From NCBI RefSeq assembly GCF_014197245.1, contig NZ_JACIFF010000006.1:62001-126000 (forward strand): 64,000 nt of DNA, given 5' to 3'. The translations under genes were made by a program, and so were the position numbers. Positions 27,374 to 35,852 of this stretch are shown in pieces. The stretch's first letter is position 1; each line of letters starts with the position of its first letter. Origin of the DNA: Neolewinella aquimaris. GTDB taxonomy: Bacteria; Bacteroidota; Bacteroidia; Chitinophagales; Saprospiraceae. The notes beneath the pieces were generated by a model. The model did not search any database. It was not told the origin of the DNA and worked only from the letters and a program-made list of their open reading frames with translations.

Positions 27374-27926
27374 ACCATCTTTCTACCACATTTTTAACCG
27401 ATGTGAATATGAAGGACGATTATAAACCTGTTCTTTGTTCTAGATTTTATAGGCTACATTTTGACACTTTGAACAAATTTCGGTTTTAGACTTACTCTCG
27501 TCCGTTCCTCATTCAGGGGCGGACGTTTTTTTTGCCCTTCCCCGAGGAGACACCTTGAGGATTACTTGTTCTGGTAAATTATCCTTTGGTGCGGGCAAAG
27601 CGTCCGCTCGTCCTGGGTAGGGCAAGACGGCACGGTGGTGGTGAGGGCTGAGGGGAAATACTACCGACGTCCCATCTGACCGGGACGGGTGGGTTGCTTT
27701 ACCACCCGGATGGGCTGGGGAACTGGGCACACGGCGGGAGTGGCGGGAAAGAGGGAGGCAAAGGCCCGGGCAATGAGAGTGTAGATATTCAAAATAATAA
27801 TTTTGATAAATGCAGTCGGTCGAATTATTCGACGCTGACAATGGTACAGATAACCGTCCCCGCACCGGAAATATTGGACGGCCGGGAAAATAGCAACCGG
27901 ATTCCCGGTTTTCCCCCACCCACCGG
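27374..27926. other. Gene-free interval of 553 bp
   Basis: No convincing protein gene. It holds an AT-rich stretch (27374-27490) with promoter-like TTTG and TACATTTTG elements around 27434-27466, an intrinsic terminator at 27499-27533, and a 7-bp inverted repeat GTCGAATTATTCGAC at about 27819-27833. Reading frames here have the Pro/Arg/Ser-rich composition of noncoding GC-rich DNA. Confidence 0.7.
27499..27533 (+). terminator. Rho-independent terminator
   Basis: Eleven-base stem (27499-27509 with 27515-27525, two G-U pairs) with loop CATTC, followed by eight T residues. It would end the crp/fnr transcript with a 3' UTR of about 160 nt, or a short independent RNA that starts in the AT-rich region just upstream. 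Confidence 0.9.
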
Positions 27927-29141
27927 TCACTTCAACTCCCAACTTTGCGCGATAATCGGTGACTGACCGAGCTGGTTCAGCAGCCGGCGGTAGTCGGCAG
28001 CTGCGGCGTCAGCCCGCGTGGGAGCATCGTACGTTGTACCGGTGTAGATCACCACCCTTTCCGAGGTCGGCCCCTCCGTCAGGCAGTGCTCGTTTAGGGT
28101 TCGGTGACCCCGCATTCCCGCCGCACGCAGTTGCGTGAGCCGGACCGTCGCTTCCTCCGCGGGCAGGATCGCGTCCACCACGATGTACAACCGTTGGTTG
28201 CCCTCCGCGGATTTGCAATCGTCAGCGGGCGGGGGCGCGGGTGCGGTGCCACTGGTTGACTCCGAGCCTTCCGGAGCTTCAACTGTTCTTTCCCCGATCC
28301 GAACATCTGCCGGGCTATCAAACCGCGGGTCAGCAAAGGGGTCTGGGATCACGGGACCGTAGCTTTTCTCGTAAACAAGCAGTACGAGCAGTGCGGTAAC
28401 TAGCAGGAGGAGGCCGATATTCAGGAACCGACGCCGGTTCTGCTTCCGTTCTGGCGGGGTGGCCCCGTAAGAAGGATTGCGATCGATCACGGCAAGGATT
28501 TCCCGGCGCTTTCCGTAACGCGACAGGTAGTCGTTAAAAATATGCCGGGGCCTGGGGATTTCCCGGATCGTGAGGCGGCCGCGCGCATCCACGATCAGTA
28601 GCCCCACGCCGTTTTTCCGGCACTGCTGACGTAGGGTTTCGAACTGTTCCGCGTTGACAAAAGTATCCTCCCCTACGGCGATCCAGCTTTCGTTGGCGGG
28701 GTAACGGCCGAGCTGTTCGATGGCCGAGATAGACTTGGTCACGCTCAGTTTCAGCCGACCTACCACGGAGGTGATGATCAATGAGCCGGCCACGAACAGG
28801 AGCAGCAACAAGGTCGTATTGAGCGCATTGAAGTACCACTCGTACCCAATGATCCCCGATAGGGCAATGAAAAAAGCGAGCGTCAGTAAGCGACCCGTCC
28901 ACTGCACTTTCTTCGGATTATTACGCAGCTTCAGTTGGTGGATGGTAGTCCGACTCTTCGCTTCCACCACTACGACATAGGGCCGGCCCTTCGCCCGCAT
29001 GAAGGACAGCAGCACGTCGGCCCGCTTCAGGCGCGTGTACACTTCGGTGCTCACGTAAGCGGATTTCCGACCGTAGTACTTATCGTTCAGGCGCTCGGCG
29101 ACGGCGTTCTGAATGAACCTTTCCGTGAGGGCTTTTGGCAT
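27927..29141 (-). CDS. Membrane protein with N-terminal PD-(D/E)XK-like motif and C-terminal SPOR-like region
   Basis: A 404-residue protein I cannot assign to a named family. Residues 1-65 look like a restriction-endonuclase-type fold: RADVLLSF (D42), then PYVVVVEAKS (E60, K62), the D...ExK arrangement of Mrr/PD-(D/E)XK nucleases. Two membrane helices follow (about 78-97 and 103-122), then a soluble segment (NGVGLLIVDARGRLTI), a third membrane helix (about 237-255), an acidic/Pro-rich linker, and a final 85 residues like a SPOR domain (RLYIVVDAILPAEEATVRL). The ATG at 29141 is chosen over a GTG at 29147 because a perfect TACCTTTG box covers 29147-29154. It is divergent from comM with about 100 bp between them. 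Nuclease activity is a hypothesis; the fold could be degenerate. Confidence 0.65.
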   Translation of the reverse strand: MPKALTERFIQNAVAERLNDKYYGRKSAYVSTEVYTRLKRADVLLSFMRAKGRPYVVVVEAKSRTTIHQLKLRNNPKKVQWTGRLLTLAFFIALSGIIGYEWYFNALNTTLLLLLFVAGSLIITSVVGRLKLSVTKSISAIEQLGRYPANESWIAVGEDTFVNAEQFETLRQQCRKNGVGLLIVDARGRLTIREIPRPRHIFNDYLSRYGKRREILAVIDRNPSYGATPPERKQNRRRFLNIGLLLLVTALLVLLVYEKSYGPVIPDPFADPRFDSPADVRIGERTVEAPEGSESTSGTAPAPPPADDCKSAEGNQRLYIVVDAILPAEEATVRLTQLRAAGMRGHRTLNEHCLTEGPTSERVVIYTGTTYDAPTRADAAAADYRRLLNQLGQSPIIAQSWELK

Positions 29142-29146
29142 CGGCA

Positions 29147-29154
29147 CAAAGGTA
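29147..29154 (-). promoter_or_regulatory. Bacteroidota -7 box (TACCTTTG), predicted leaderless start
   Basis: Exact match to TAnnTTTG on the minus strand, 5 nt before the ATG at 29141. The same box and the same 5-nt spacing precede lspA and the gene at 53927. No clear -33 TTTG was found. Confidence 0.65.
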
Positions 29155-29243
29155 GATTAAAATAAATTGTGTGGTTAATTTGCAATACAGAACAAACGAG
29201 TGTATAATTGCTGCCGAAGGAAACGCGCTGCAAACCGTAGCGT

Positions 29244-30818
29244 ATGTTAGTTAAGACTTTTGCCAGCGCCGTCCAGGGAGTGGACGCCCAGTCTATCATC
29301 GTAGAAGTAAATGCTGGCGGCACCGTCACCGACAATAAGCCCTGGTACAATGTCATCGGCCTCCCCGACAGCGCCATCCGCGAAGGAAGCTACCGCGTAG
29401 AGACCGCCGTGTGCAATAGCGGATTTAAAAATAAGCGACTCAGGACCGTAATAAACCTTGCCCCGGCCGACGTGCGAAAGGAGGGGGCTGCCTACGATCT
29501 GCCCATTGCCATGGCTTACCTGCAGGCTAGCCGCCAGATCCATTCTAATCGAATGAAGGACTATCTCATGATGGGGGAGCTCTCGCTCAGTGGAGAGTTG
29601 CGGCCCATCAAGGGTGCCCTACCGATTGCCATTAAGGCCAGGCAACTGGGTTACCGGGGCCTGCTGGTGCCGCGCGAAAATGCCCGGGAGGCCGCTATTG
29701 TCGACGGTATTGAGGTCCATGGATTGGGTACACTCCGGGAGGCGGCCGACTTCATTACCGGAATTACGGAGGTACCGGCGACGAAGGTGGACACCCGGGA
29801 GGAGTTCTTCCGCGATCGAATGGCGTTTGGCGTCGATTTTCGGGACGTACGCGGTCAGGAAAACATCAAACGCGCGCTCACCATTGCCGCAGCGGGTGGG
29901 CACAACGTGATACTGATCGGTCCCCCCGGGGCGGGCAAAACCATGCTTGCCCGCAGATTGCCCACCATCCTGCCTCCGTTGAGCCTGCGCGAGGCGCTGG
30001 AAACGACTAAGATTCATTCCGTCGCGGGTACGTTGGGGGAGGATGCTGCTCTCATCACCACCCGGCCCTTCCGGTCGCCCCACCACACGATCAGCGACGT
30101 AGCCCTGGTGGGGGGTGGAAGTTTTCCTTCCCCCGGTGAAATCAGCCTGTCGCATAACGGTGTCCTGTTTCTGGATGAGCTGCCCGAGTTCCGACGGTCC
30201 GCCCTGGAGGTGATGCGGCAACCGATGGAGGAGCGCCGCATCGTCATCAGTCGGGCCAGAATCACCGTGGAGTTCCCTTCGAGTTTTATGCTCATCGCCA
30301 GTATGAACCCCTGCCCCTGCGGCTACTTCAATCATCCCGATCGGGAATGCGTCTGCGCGCCCGGCGTAGTGAAGCGTTACCTAAATCGGATCAGCGGACC
30401 GCTGCTCGATCGCATCGATCTCCACGTAGAGGTAACCCCCGTGCCCCTGGAGAAACTCACCGCACCCGACGATGCTCGCGGAGAGGACAGTAAGGCGATT
30501 GCCGCACGCGTGCAGCAAGCCCGGGAAATCCAGGCTACCCGCTTCACCGGGCAGAATGGAATCTACTGCAACGCCCAGATGCCGAGCAGATTGGTCCGGC
30601 AGTACTGCCGCCCCGGCAATGCCGGCAACCGCCTGCTGAAAACGGCAATGGAAAAGCTACAGCTCAGTGCCCGGGCCTATGACCGTATTCTCAAAGTAGC
30701 CCGTACAGTTGCCGATCTTGAATCCTCCCCCGAGATACTTACGACCCACCTGGCCGAGGCGATCAATTTCCGTACGCTGGACCGTGGAAGCTGGGGGGAG
30801 AAGGGGGTGGGCGGGTAA
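29244..30818 (+). CDS. comM: YifB/ComM family Mg-chelatase-like AAA+ ATPase
   Basis: Hexameric AAA+ motor related to Haemophilus/Vibrio ComM, which promotes branch migration during integration of taken-up DNA; cytosolic, 524 residues. The N-terminal ChlI/Lon-protease-like domain (about 20-145) starts MLVKTFASAVQGVDA. The Mg-chelatase AAA domain (about 190-400) has Walker A IGPPGAGKTMLA, Walker B-like GVLFLDELPEF and the zinc-like cysteine stretch MNPCPCGYFNHPDRECVC. The C-terminal Mg_chelatase_C domain contains LSARAYDRILKVARTVADL. Length and domain order are normal. Its divergent neighbour carries a nuclease-like motif in a membrane protein. Confidence 0.93.
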   Translation: MLVKTFASAVQGVDAQSIIVEVNAGGTVTDNKPWYNVIGLPDSAIREGSYRVETAVCNSGFKNKRLRTVINLAPADVRKEGAAYDLPIAMAYLQASRQIHSNRMKDYLMMGELSLSGELRPIKGALPIAIKARQLGYRGLLVPRENAREAAIVDGIEVHGLGTLREAADFITGITEVPATKVDTREEFFRDRMAFGVDFRDVRGQENIKRALTIAAAGGHNVILIGPPGAGKTMLARRLPTILPPLSLREALETTKIHSVAGTLGEDAALITTRPFRSPHHTISDVALVGGGSFPSPGEISLSHNGVLFLDELPEFRRSALEVMRQPMEERRIVISRARITVEFPSSFMLIASMNPCPCGYFNHPDRECVCAPGVVKRYLNRISGPLLDRIDLHVEVTPVPLEKLTAPDDARGEDSKAIAARVQQAREIQATRFTGQNGIYCNAQMPSRLVRQYCRPGNAGNRLLKTAMEKLQLSARAYDRILKVARTVADLESSPEILTTHLAEAINFRTLDRGSWGEKGVGG

Positions 30819-30826
30819 CTCGCAGC

Positions 30827-31999
30827 CTACCTGCTCGACCGTACCTTCAGGATCTTTACCTCGACGCGTTGATTGCGCTGGTTGCACTCTTCGGTGTCCT
30901 CAATACAGACGGGACGCGACCTGCCGTATCCACGGGGGAGCATCTGGGAAGTACCGATGTCGAGGGAGTTGAGGTAGTCGATCACCGCAATGGCGCGCTC
31001 CTGACTGATTCGGCTGGCGTACACCGGTCCCGCCCGGTAGCTTGCGTGACCGCCGATCTCCACTACGACATCGGTATTGTGACGGAGGAAGTCCGCAATT
31101 TCGGTCAGGGCGGCCTCACTTTCCCGCTCCAGTTCGGCGCTGTTTGCCCGGAAGGTGATGTTCTCGATTTCAAATACCTGACCGATCTTCAGCTCCCCAC
31201 GCGTTTTGCCAAGTTCGACCACCGGGGCTTTCGGTTCCTGGGGCCTCCGGTTGCTCTGGCTTGGCGTAGCGGGGCGGGGGCGTACTCCGGGAGTATCGTC
31301 GGTATCCGGTTCTTCTTCGGCAAGTGCGTCCTCACCCGGATTATCCCGGCCGGGAGCGTCGAGGTCTTCATCACAGTCGACTACGGTGATTGGCTTTGCG
31401 TCGTCCAGTAGGATATTGCCGTTGTAGGGGAAAAGAATGGGTTGGCGGTAGAAGGCCTCCAGTACGATGTAGGTATAGTCGCGCTGCGGCTTGAGTTTGA
31501 TGCGGTATTCCTTCCAGTTCCAGTTGGAGACCAGGGGGCTTTCTCCCATCACCTCGCCGATGTCGCACACGTCGAAGCCTCCACGAATGCGCAACTTGAT
31601 GGGGGTGATGTAGTTTTCGTCGTTATCCGTCAGGCGGCTTTTGGACATGTAAAGCTCCGAGCGGGCGAGCTGGATCCGGAGTTCGTAGCACTGTCCGGCC
31701 ACCATGGCAACGTTCATGCGTTGGCCGACCCGCTCGTGGGTATCGTTGTCCCGGGTGACCATACCGAGGTAAGTATACTGGTGGTAAGCGGGCTTCACTA
31801 CTTTAAATTCACGCAGGGGGTCGGGTTGGATATCTACGGCGGATTCTCCGGGGAAGCCGCAGTCGGTCCAGCCCTTCGGAGCGGCGCCTACGCGGGGCAT
31901 GTCTTCAAAGGAAGGATTTACCAGCGTGATGGTGCCATCGGTTTGAGCGGCGACCGCGTAGCCGATCAGCAACAACCAGGACAGATAGAAATAACGCAT
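30827..31999 (-). CDS. OmpA family outer membrane/periplasmic protein
   Basis: A 390-residue exported protein. Residues 1-19 are a signal peptide (YAVAAQ). Residues 20-215 form a beta-sandwich-like region (LVNPSFEDMPRVGAAPKGW ... ILLDDAKPITVVDCDED), a carbohydrate-binding-like layout common in Bacteroidota OmpA proteins. After an acidic and Pro-rich linker, residues about 275-388 are an OmpA-C peptidoglycan-binding domain (ITFRANSAELERES, IGGHASYRAGP, SQERAIAVIDYL, GYGRSRPVC). It probably tethers the outer membrane to the cell wall. Convergent with comM, with 8 bp between stop codons. Confidence 0.88.
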   Translation of the reverse strand: MRYFYLSWLLLIGYAVAAQTDGTITLVNPSFEDMPRVGAAPKGWTDCGFPGESAVDIQPDPLREFKVVKPAYHQYTYLGMVTRDNDTHERVGQRMNVAMVAGQCYELRIQLARSELYMSKSRLTDNDENYITPIKLRIRGGFDVCDIGEVMGESPLVSNWNWKEYRIKLKPQRDYTYIVLEAFYRQPILFPYNGNILLDDAKPITVVDCDEDLDAPGRDNPGEDALAEEEPDTDDTPGVRPRPATPSQSNRRPQEPKAPVVELGKTRGELKIGQVFEIENITFRANSAELERESEAALTEIADFLRHNTDVVVEIGGHASYRAGPVYASRISQERAIAVIDYLNSLDIGTSQMLPRGYGRSRPVCIEDTEECNQRNQRVEVKILKVRSSR

Positions 32000-32110
32000 C
32001 TCGTTTCAGTTGTGTCGACGATGGCAACCTGGGCTACCGGCTCGTCTCATCCATAGTATTACACTAACGTGTGAGTCAACAAATTGGTGCAAAGATTATG
32101 TTACAGTCGG

Positions 32111-32602
32111 GTGCGCAAGTTTGATTACTCCCTCAATTACAAAGAACTGGACCTGCGCCAGCATCCGGAACTTTACGCCATCGGCCGTGGCGAACAGGGC
32201 GTACTGCTGGTCGAGCCCTACAAATCCGAAATCCTGCCGCACTGGCGCTTCAAGGATCCGTCCACGGCCACCGTGTCCGCAGATACAATTTATAAAATGT
32301 TCCTCGCTTATCTCGGGCAAAAGGACTTCGTGGGCGCCGACATGGCCCGGAAGTTTCTACAAATGGGGTACACCCGTTCACGTCGGTACGCCAACTACCG
32401 GGGGGGCAAGAAATACGACGGCCCCGTACCCGATGATAAAAAGGGACAAAGCGGCGCCCACGGACGGGAGCAGCTGGAGCGTCAGCCAGAAGATCCCGTG
32501 AAGGCCGAATCGGCCCGAATCTTTAAGGCAAAGTGGGACGAGGCTAAAGTCGATCCGGAATACCTGCGGCAGAAGCAGGCATTCATCGACCGCTTCGGTT
32601 AA
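32111..32602 (+). CDS. DUF4385 family protein
   Basis: A protein of about 163 residues belonging to the DUF4385 family of unknown function. Characteristic sequence includes FDYSLNYKELDLRQHPE at the start, GRGEQGVLLVEPYKSEILPHW, and GADMARKFLQMGYTRSRRYAN in the middle, with a Lys/Glu-rich C-terminus. The GTG at 32111 is chosen because relatives begin a few residues before the FDY motif; a TTG at 32084 would add nine residues. No signal peptide or membrane segment, so probably cytosolic. Its stop overlaps the end of the convergent argE-like gene by 4 bp. Confidence 0.8.
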   Translation: MRKFDYSLNYKELDLRQHPELYAIGRGEQGVLLVEPYKSEILPHWRFKDPSTATVSADTIYKMFLAYLGQKDFVGADMARKFLQMGYTRSRRYANYRGGKKYDGPVPDDKKGQSGAHGREQLERQPEDPVKAESARIFKAKWDEAKVDPEYLRQKQAFIDRFG

Positions 32603-33765
32603 TCGCTGAGCCGCACGGTCAACCGTTCGATCATCCGCATACACCCTTCCATTTGCTCAACCGCAACGAATTCGTTGGCCCGGTGCGCCTGGGCGATATC
32701 TCCGGGACCGCAGATGACGCTGGGAAAGCCAGCATTGGAAAACTGACCCGCTTCGGCGGCAAAGGCGACGGTGCCGGTGCGGTCACAACCGCTGATTTCC
32801 TTGACCAAGTCGACCATTGGATCGCCTTCGGCCGTATCGAGCGGGGGCACGAAGGGGTGGAGGGGGAAGTGCTCGATGCTGAAGTCAGGATAGACCGGCC
32901 GGCGTAGCTCCTCCCGCTCCCGGCAGAAGGCTTCGAAGTCGGCAAAGAGTTGCTCGGCATCGTCGCGGGGGATCGTCCGGTAATCCCACTCGAAGCGGCA
33001 CTTGTTCGCGATGATGTTGAAGGCTGAGCCCCCCGCGATCTTGCCCACGTGAATGCTCGTGTGGTTGGGGGAGAAGCGGTCGTCGGTGTGGCCGGCGGCG
33101 ATGAGGGCATCCATTTTTTCCTCCAGCCACACCACCAGGCGGGCCGCCTCGTGTACCGCGTCGACTTCCTGCTTCACGCGGCTGCTGTGTCCCTGGCTTC
33201 CCCTGACCTCGGTGGTGTAGACCATGATCCCCTTCTGGCCTACCATGGGTTGCAGCATCGTCGGCTCACCGATGATGGCCCCCATCGGGCGCTCTGGATA
33301 GTGATTCCTTATCGCGGCGGCAATAATGTCACCGGCCATACAACCAATCTCTTCATCGTAACTGAAGGCAAAGTATACGGGGCGCTGCAGGTCAGCGGCC
33401 AGTAAGCCGGGCACCGATGCCAGGCAACAGGCGATGAAGCCCTTCATGTCGCAGCTGCCGCGGGCGTATAGCTTGTCGCCCTGCCGCACCAGTTCGAACG
33501 GATCCGTATTCCAGGGTTGCCCTTCGGTCGGCACCACGTCCATGTGACCGCTTAGGATCACCCCGCCATCGACGGCCGGACCGATGCGGCAGTGCAGGCA
33601 GGCCTTCGATCCGTCGTCATTGGGTACCAGGGTGTACTCGATTCCGTGATCGGACAGGTAACCCTCGATCCAGTGCAGGACGGGCAGGTTGCTCTGGCCG
33701 CCGAGCACGGGGAAGGTGACGAGGTGGGCAAGAATTTCGGTGGCGGTGAGCTGTTTGGGTGTCAA
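32599..33765 (-). CDS. argE: M20 family acetylornithine deacetylase-like amidohydrolase
   Basis: Di-zinc hydrolase that removes the acetyl group from N-acetylornithine in arginine biosynthesis; cytosolic, 388 residues. M20 metal and catalytic features: LSGHMDVVPTEGQPW (first His and Asp), GSCDMKGF (bridging Asp), AFSYDEEIGCMAG (catalytic Glu and metal Glu), GEPTMLQ and a C-terminal CGPGDIAQAHRANEF (last His). A dimerisation domain sits between about 175 and 290. No other arg gene is in the window, so N-acyl specificity is inferred from family only; N-acetylcitrulline deacetylase, used by some Bacteroidota, is a real alternative. Confidence 0.85.
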   Translation of the reverse strand: MTPKQLTATEILAHLVTFPVLGGQSNLPVLHWIEGYLSDHGIEYTLVPNDDGSKACLHCRIGPAVDGGVILSGHMDVVPTEGQPWNTDPFELVRQGDKLYARGSCDMKGFIACCLASVPGLLAADLQRPVYFAFSYDEEIGCMAGDIIAAAIRNHYPERPMGAIIGEPTMLQPMVGQKGIMVYTTEVRGSQGHSSRVKQEVDAVHEAARLVVWLEEKMDALIAAGHTDDRFSPNHTSIHVGKIAGGSAFNIIANKCRFEWDYRTIPRDDAEQLFADFEAFCREREELRRPVYPDFSIEHFPLHPFVPPLDTAEGDPMVDLVKEISGCDRTGTVAFAAEAGQFSNAGFPSVICGPGDIAQAHRANEFVAVEQMEGCMRMIERLTVRLSD

Positions 33766-33950
33766 GTGGGGTTGGCTTTAGCGGGTTCAGGTAGAGAAGT
33801 CGTAGAGCGTTGTCGGAGTTCTACCGGGATCAACGGCACGCAAAGAACCGGCACGAAAGGAATATATTAGTGACCTATCCCGAAAGTAGCGTCTTAGTAG
33901 GGTCCGCTCGGATGAGCAACCGTTCGGCCGGATTAGCAAACACACCGCAT

Positions 33951-34631
33951 ATGAAAGATTTATTCTACTCCCTGACCTTTATTGCCCTGTTGGTTTTTGC
34001 CGGCGCGCGGCTCACCGCCCAGGTTACCAGCCAGCAGCAAATGATGAGCCGTGGCAACAACGAGGCCCTCATCCTTGAACTACCCAGCGCGGATGCCAAA
34101 CTGGTCGGAGACGTCTGGGAGGACTGGCTGAAGGACAACTACAAGGTCAAAACCAGTAAGACAAAGAAAGCCCGGAACGGCGAGCTATCTTCCCTCAACT
34201 TCAGCCTGCCGGGCGTGAGCGCGGGTGGAAAGGTAGATATGTACTCCACGGTCAAGGAAGTCGGCAACGGCAGCGAGCTTACGATCTGGATCGCTACCCC
34301 CGACGGCTACGTGAGCCCCGATCTGAACCAGGGCCAGTACCTCGAAGCCGAGAAGATGCTAATGCGCTTTGCCCTGGCCGTAAGCAAGGAGCAAATCGAA
34401 CAGGACGTCGATTCAGAGGAGGACAAACTCAAGGACCTGGAGAAGGAGCTCGATCGCCTCCGGAAGGATAAGGAGCGTGCCGAAAAGGACATCGTGGATG
34501 CCCAGAAGCGCATCGCCGAACTCGAAGCCGACATTCAGCGCAACATCGTTGACCAGGAAACCAAGCAGCGGCAGATCGAGGAACAGGTACGTATGGTAGA
34601 ACAAACCAAACGGAAGCTGAGCGACTACTAG
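33951..34631 (+). CDS. Exported protein with C-terminal coiled coil, unknown function
   Basis: A 226-residue protein with no recognised family. The ATG at 33951 gives a signal peptide (MKDLFYSLTFIALLVF..LTAQ). Residues about 25-145 form an alpha/beta region (ALILELPSADAKLVGDVWEDW, YMSTVKEVGNGSELTIWIA-like), reminiscent of periplasmic domains found beside coiled-coil proteins. Residues about 150-222 are a continuous heptad-rich coiled coil (EEDKLKDLEKELDRLRKD, IAELEADIQRN). The mature protein is likely a periplasmic oligomer. The radical-SAM gene begins 71 bp downstream on the same strand. Confidence 0.7.
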   Translation: MKDLFYSLTFIALLVFAGARLTAQVTSQQQMMSRGNNEALILELPSADAKLVGDVWEDWLKDNYKVKTSKTKKARNGELSSLNFSLPGVSAGGKVDMYSTVKEVGNGSELTIWIATPDGYVSPDLNQGQYLEAEKMLMRFALAVSKEQIEQDVDSEEDKLKDLEKELDRLRKDKERAEKDIVDAQKRIAELEADIQRNIVDQETKQRQIEEQVRMVEQTKRKLSDY

Positions 34632-34702
34632 ACCGGGTAATATGGCGTACTAATCCGCAACAAGAAAGACGCGGTGCCATTATAAGGGAAAGTCGTCCGC
34701 CG

Positions 34703-35845
34703 ATGCCCCGCCCTCTCTCCGAAGCCCCCCACCTTAGTGCGCGCCTCCCCGCAGGTCATGCCGATCAGCCGATCTCCCAGGCGGATGCACCCCCGGTAAC
34801 CACCTTTCAATCTCAGGGTCGGTCCGCCCGCGCCTGGAAGCCCAAGCACGTATACTTTACCGCCGCCGCCTGGGAAGAGGAACACGGCCGTCGGATCGCG
34901 GAACGGCTCGACGGCTTGGACGTATCCTACGAAGTAATGAAGGCCAACCGGCTGCCGAAGCTGGGCGGCTCCACGACCAGGGAGACCTACCGCAAGGCCA
35001 AGAATACGCTGGCGATCGTCAATGCCCCGCCGAGCCAATTCAGGTTGACCCCCATTCCCCCCTCGGCCGACTGGCAATTTCACCTGGCAAAGGGGTGCCC
35101 GGCACACTGCCAGTACTGTTATTTAGCCGGCAGTCTTCCCGGAGCACCGGTAACCCGGGCTTACGCCAATCTCGATCAAATCCTGGAAAACAACGCGGCG
35201 TACATCGATCCAAATAAGGACCTGACCACCTTCGAGGCAAGCTGCTATACCGATCCCCTGGGCATCGAACACCTGACGGGCTCGCTTGCGCGCACCATTT
35301 CCTGGTTCGGCGATCAGCCTGCGGCACGACTGCGGTGGGTCACGAAGTACGACGACGTCACGCCCTTACTCGATCTCCCCCACAACGGGCAGACCCGCTG
35401 CCGGATCAGCCTCAACGCCGACTGGGTCACGCGGCGGCTGGAGGGGGGTACCGCTGATCTCGATGCGCGGCTGGGTGCCATGCGCCGACTTGCCGAAGCC
35501 GGCTATCGAATCGGAGCGGTACTCGCCCCCCTGATGCCCTTCGAAAACTGGCAGGAGGATTACGCCGATCTGCTCGACCGACTGCGTAGCACCCTCGATT
35601 TTCCGGTCGACCTCACCTTCGAGCTCATCACCCATCGCTTTACGCCCGGCTCGAAGGAGATACTTTTAGACTGGTATCCTAATACCTCCCTGGATTTCGA
35701 CGAAGAACGGCGATCGAAGAAGCTTAATAAATTCGGTAGCCACAAGTTCGTATACCCGCGAGAACAAATGCAGGAACTCAAGGGCTATTTTACTGACCGC
35801 ATCGCGCGCGATTTTCCCGAAGCGGAGGTTCTTTATTTTACCTAA
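34703..35845 (+). CDS. Spore-photoproduct-lyase-like radical SAM protein
   Basis: A 380-residue radical SAM enzyme resembling SplB. The first 45 residues are Pro/Ser-rich and unlike the family core. The [4Fe-4S] cluster site is GCPAHCQYCY (Cys132, Cys136, Cys139, a CX3CX2C spacing as in SPL). Forty-two residues later, TFEASCYTDPLGIEH holds Cys181, which matches the position of the hydrogen-donor cysteine of Bacillus SPL (known from that family). SAM-binding and barrel features follow (RWVTKYDDVTPLL, CRISLNADW, LTFELITHRFTPGSKE). This suggests thymine-dimer-type DNA repair, but non-sporulating homologues may act on other substrates. Convergent with the tocopherol-cyclase-like gene, 7 bp apart. 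Confidence 0.85.
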   Translation: MPRPLSEAPHLSARLPAGHADQPISQADAPPVTTFQSQGRSARAWKPKHVYFTAAAWEEEHGRRIAERLDGLDVSYEVMKANRLPKLGGSTTRETYRKAKNTLAIVNAPPSQFRLTPIPPSADWQFHLAKGCPAHCQYCYLAGSLPGAPVTRAYANLDQILENNAAYIDPNKDLTTFEASCYTDPLGIEHLTGSLARTISWFGDQPAARLRWVTKYDDVTPLLDLPHNGQTRCRISLNADWVTRRLEGGTADLDARLGAMRRLAEAGYRIGAVLAPLMPFENWQEDYADLLDRLRSTLDFPVDLTFELITHRFTPGSKEILLDWYPNTSLDFDEERRSKKLNKFGSHKFVYPREQMQELKGYFTDRIARDFPEAEVLYFT

Positions 35846-35852
35846 GCGACAT

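Noticed and set aside
27509-27919. 136-codon minus-strand frame in the large gap after crp
   Set aside because: Pro/Arg/Ser-rich, includes terminator sequence, and no similarity to a family by eye.
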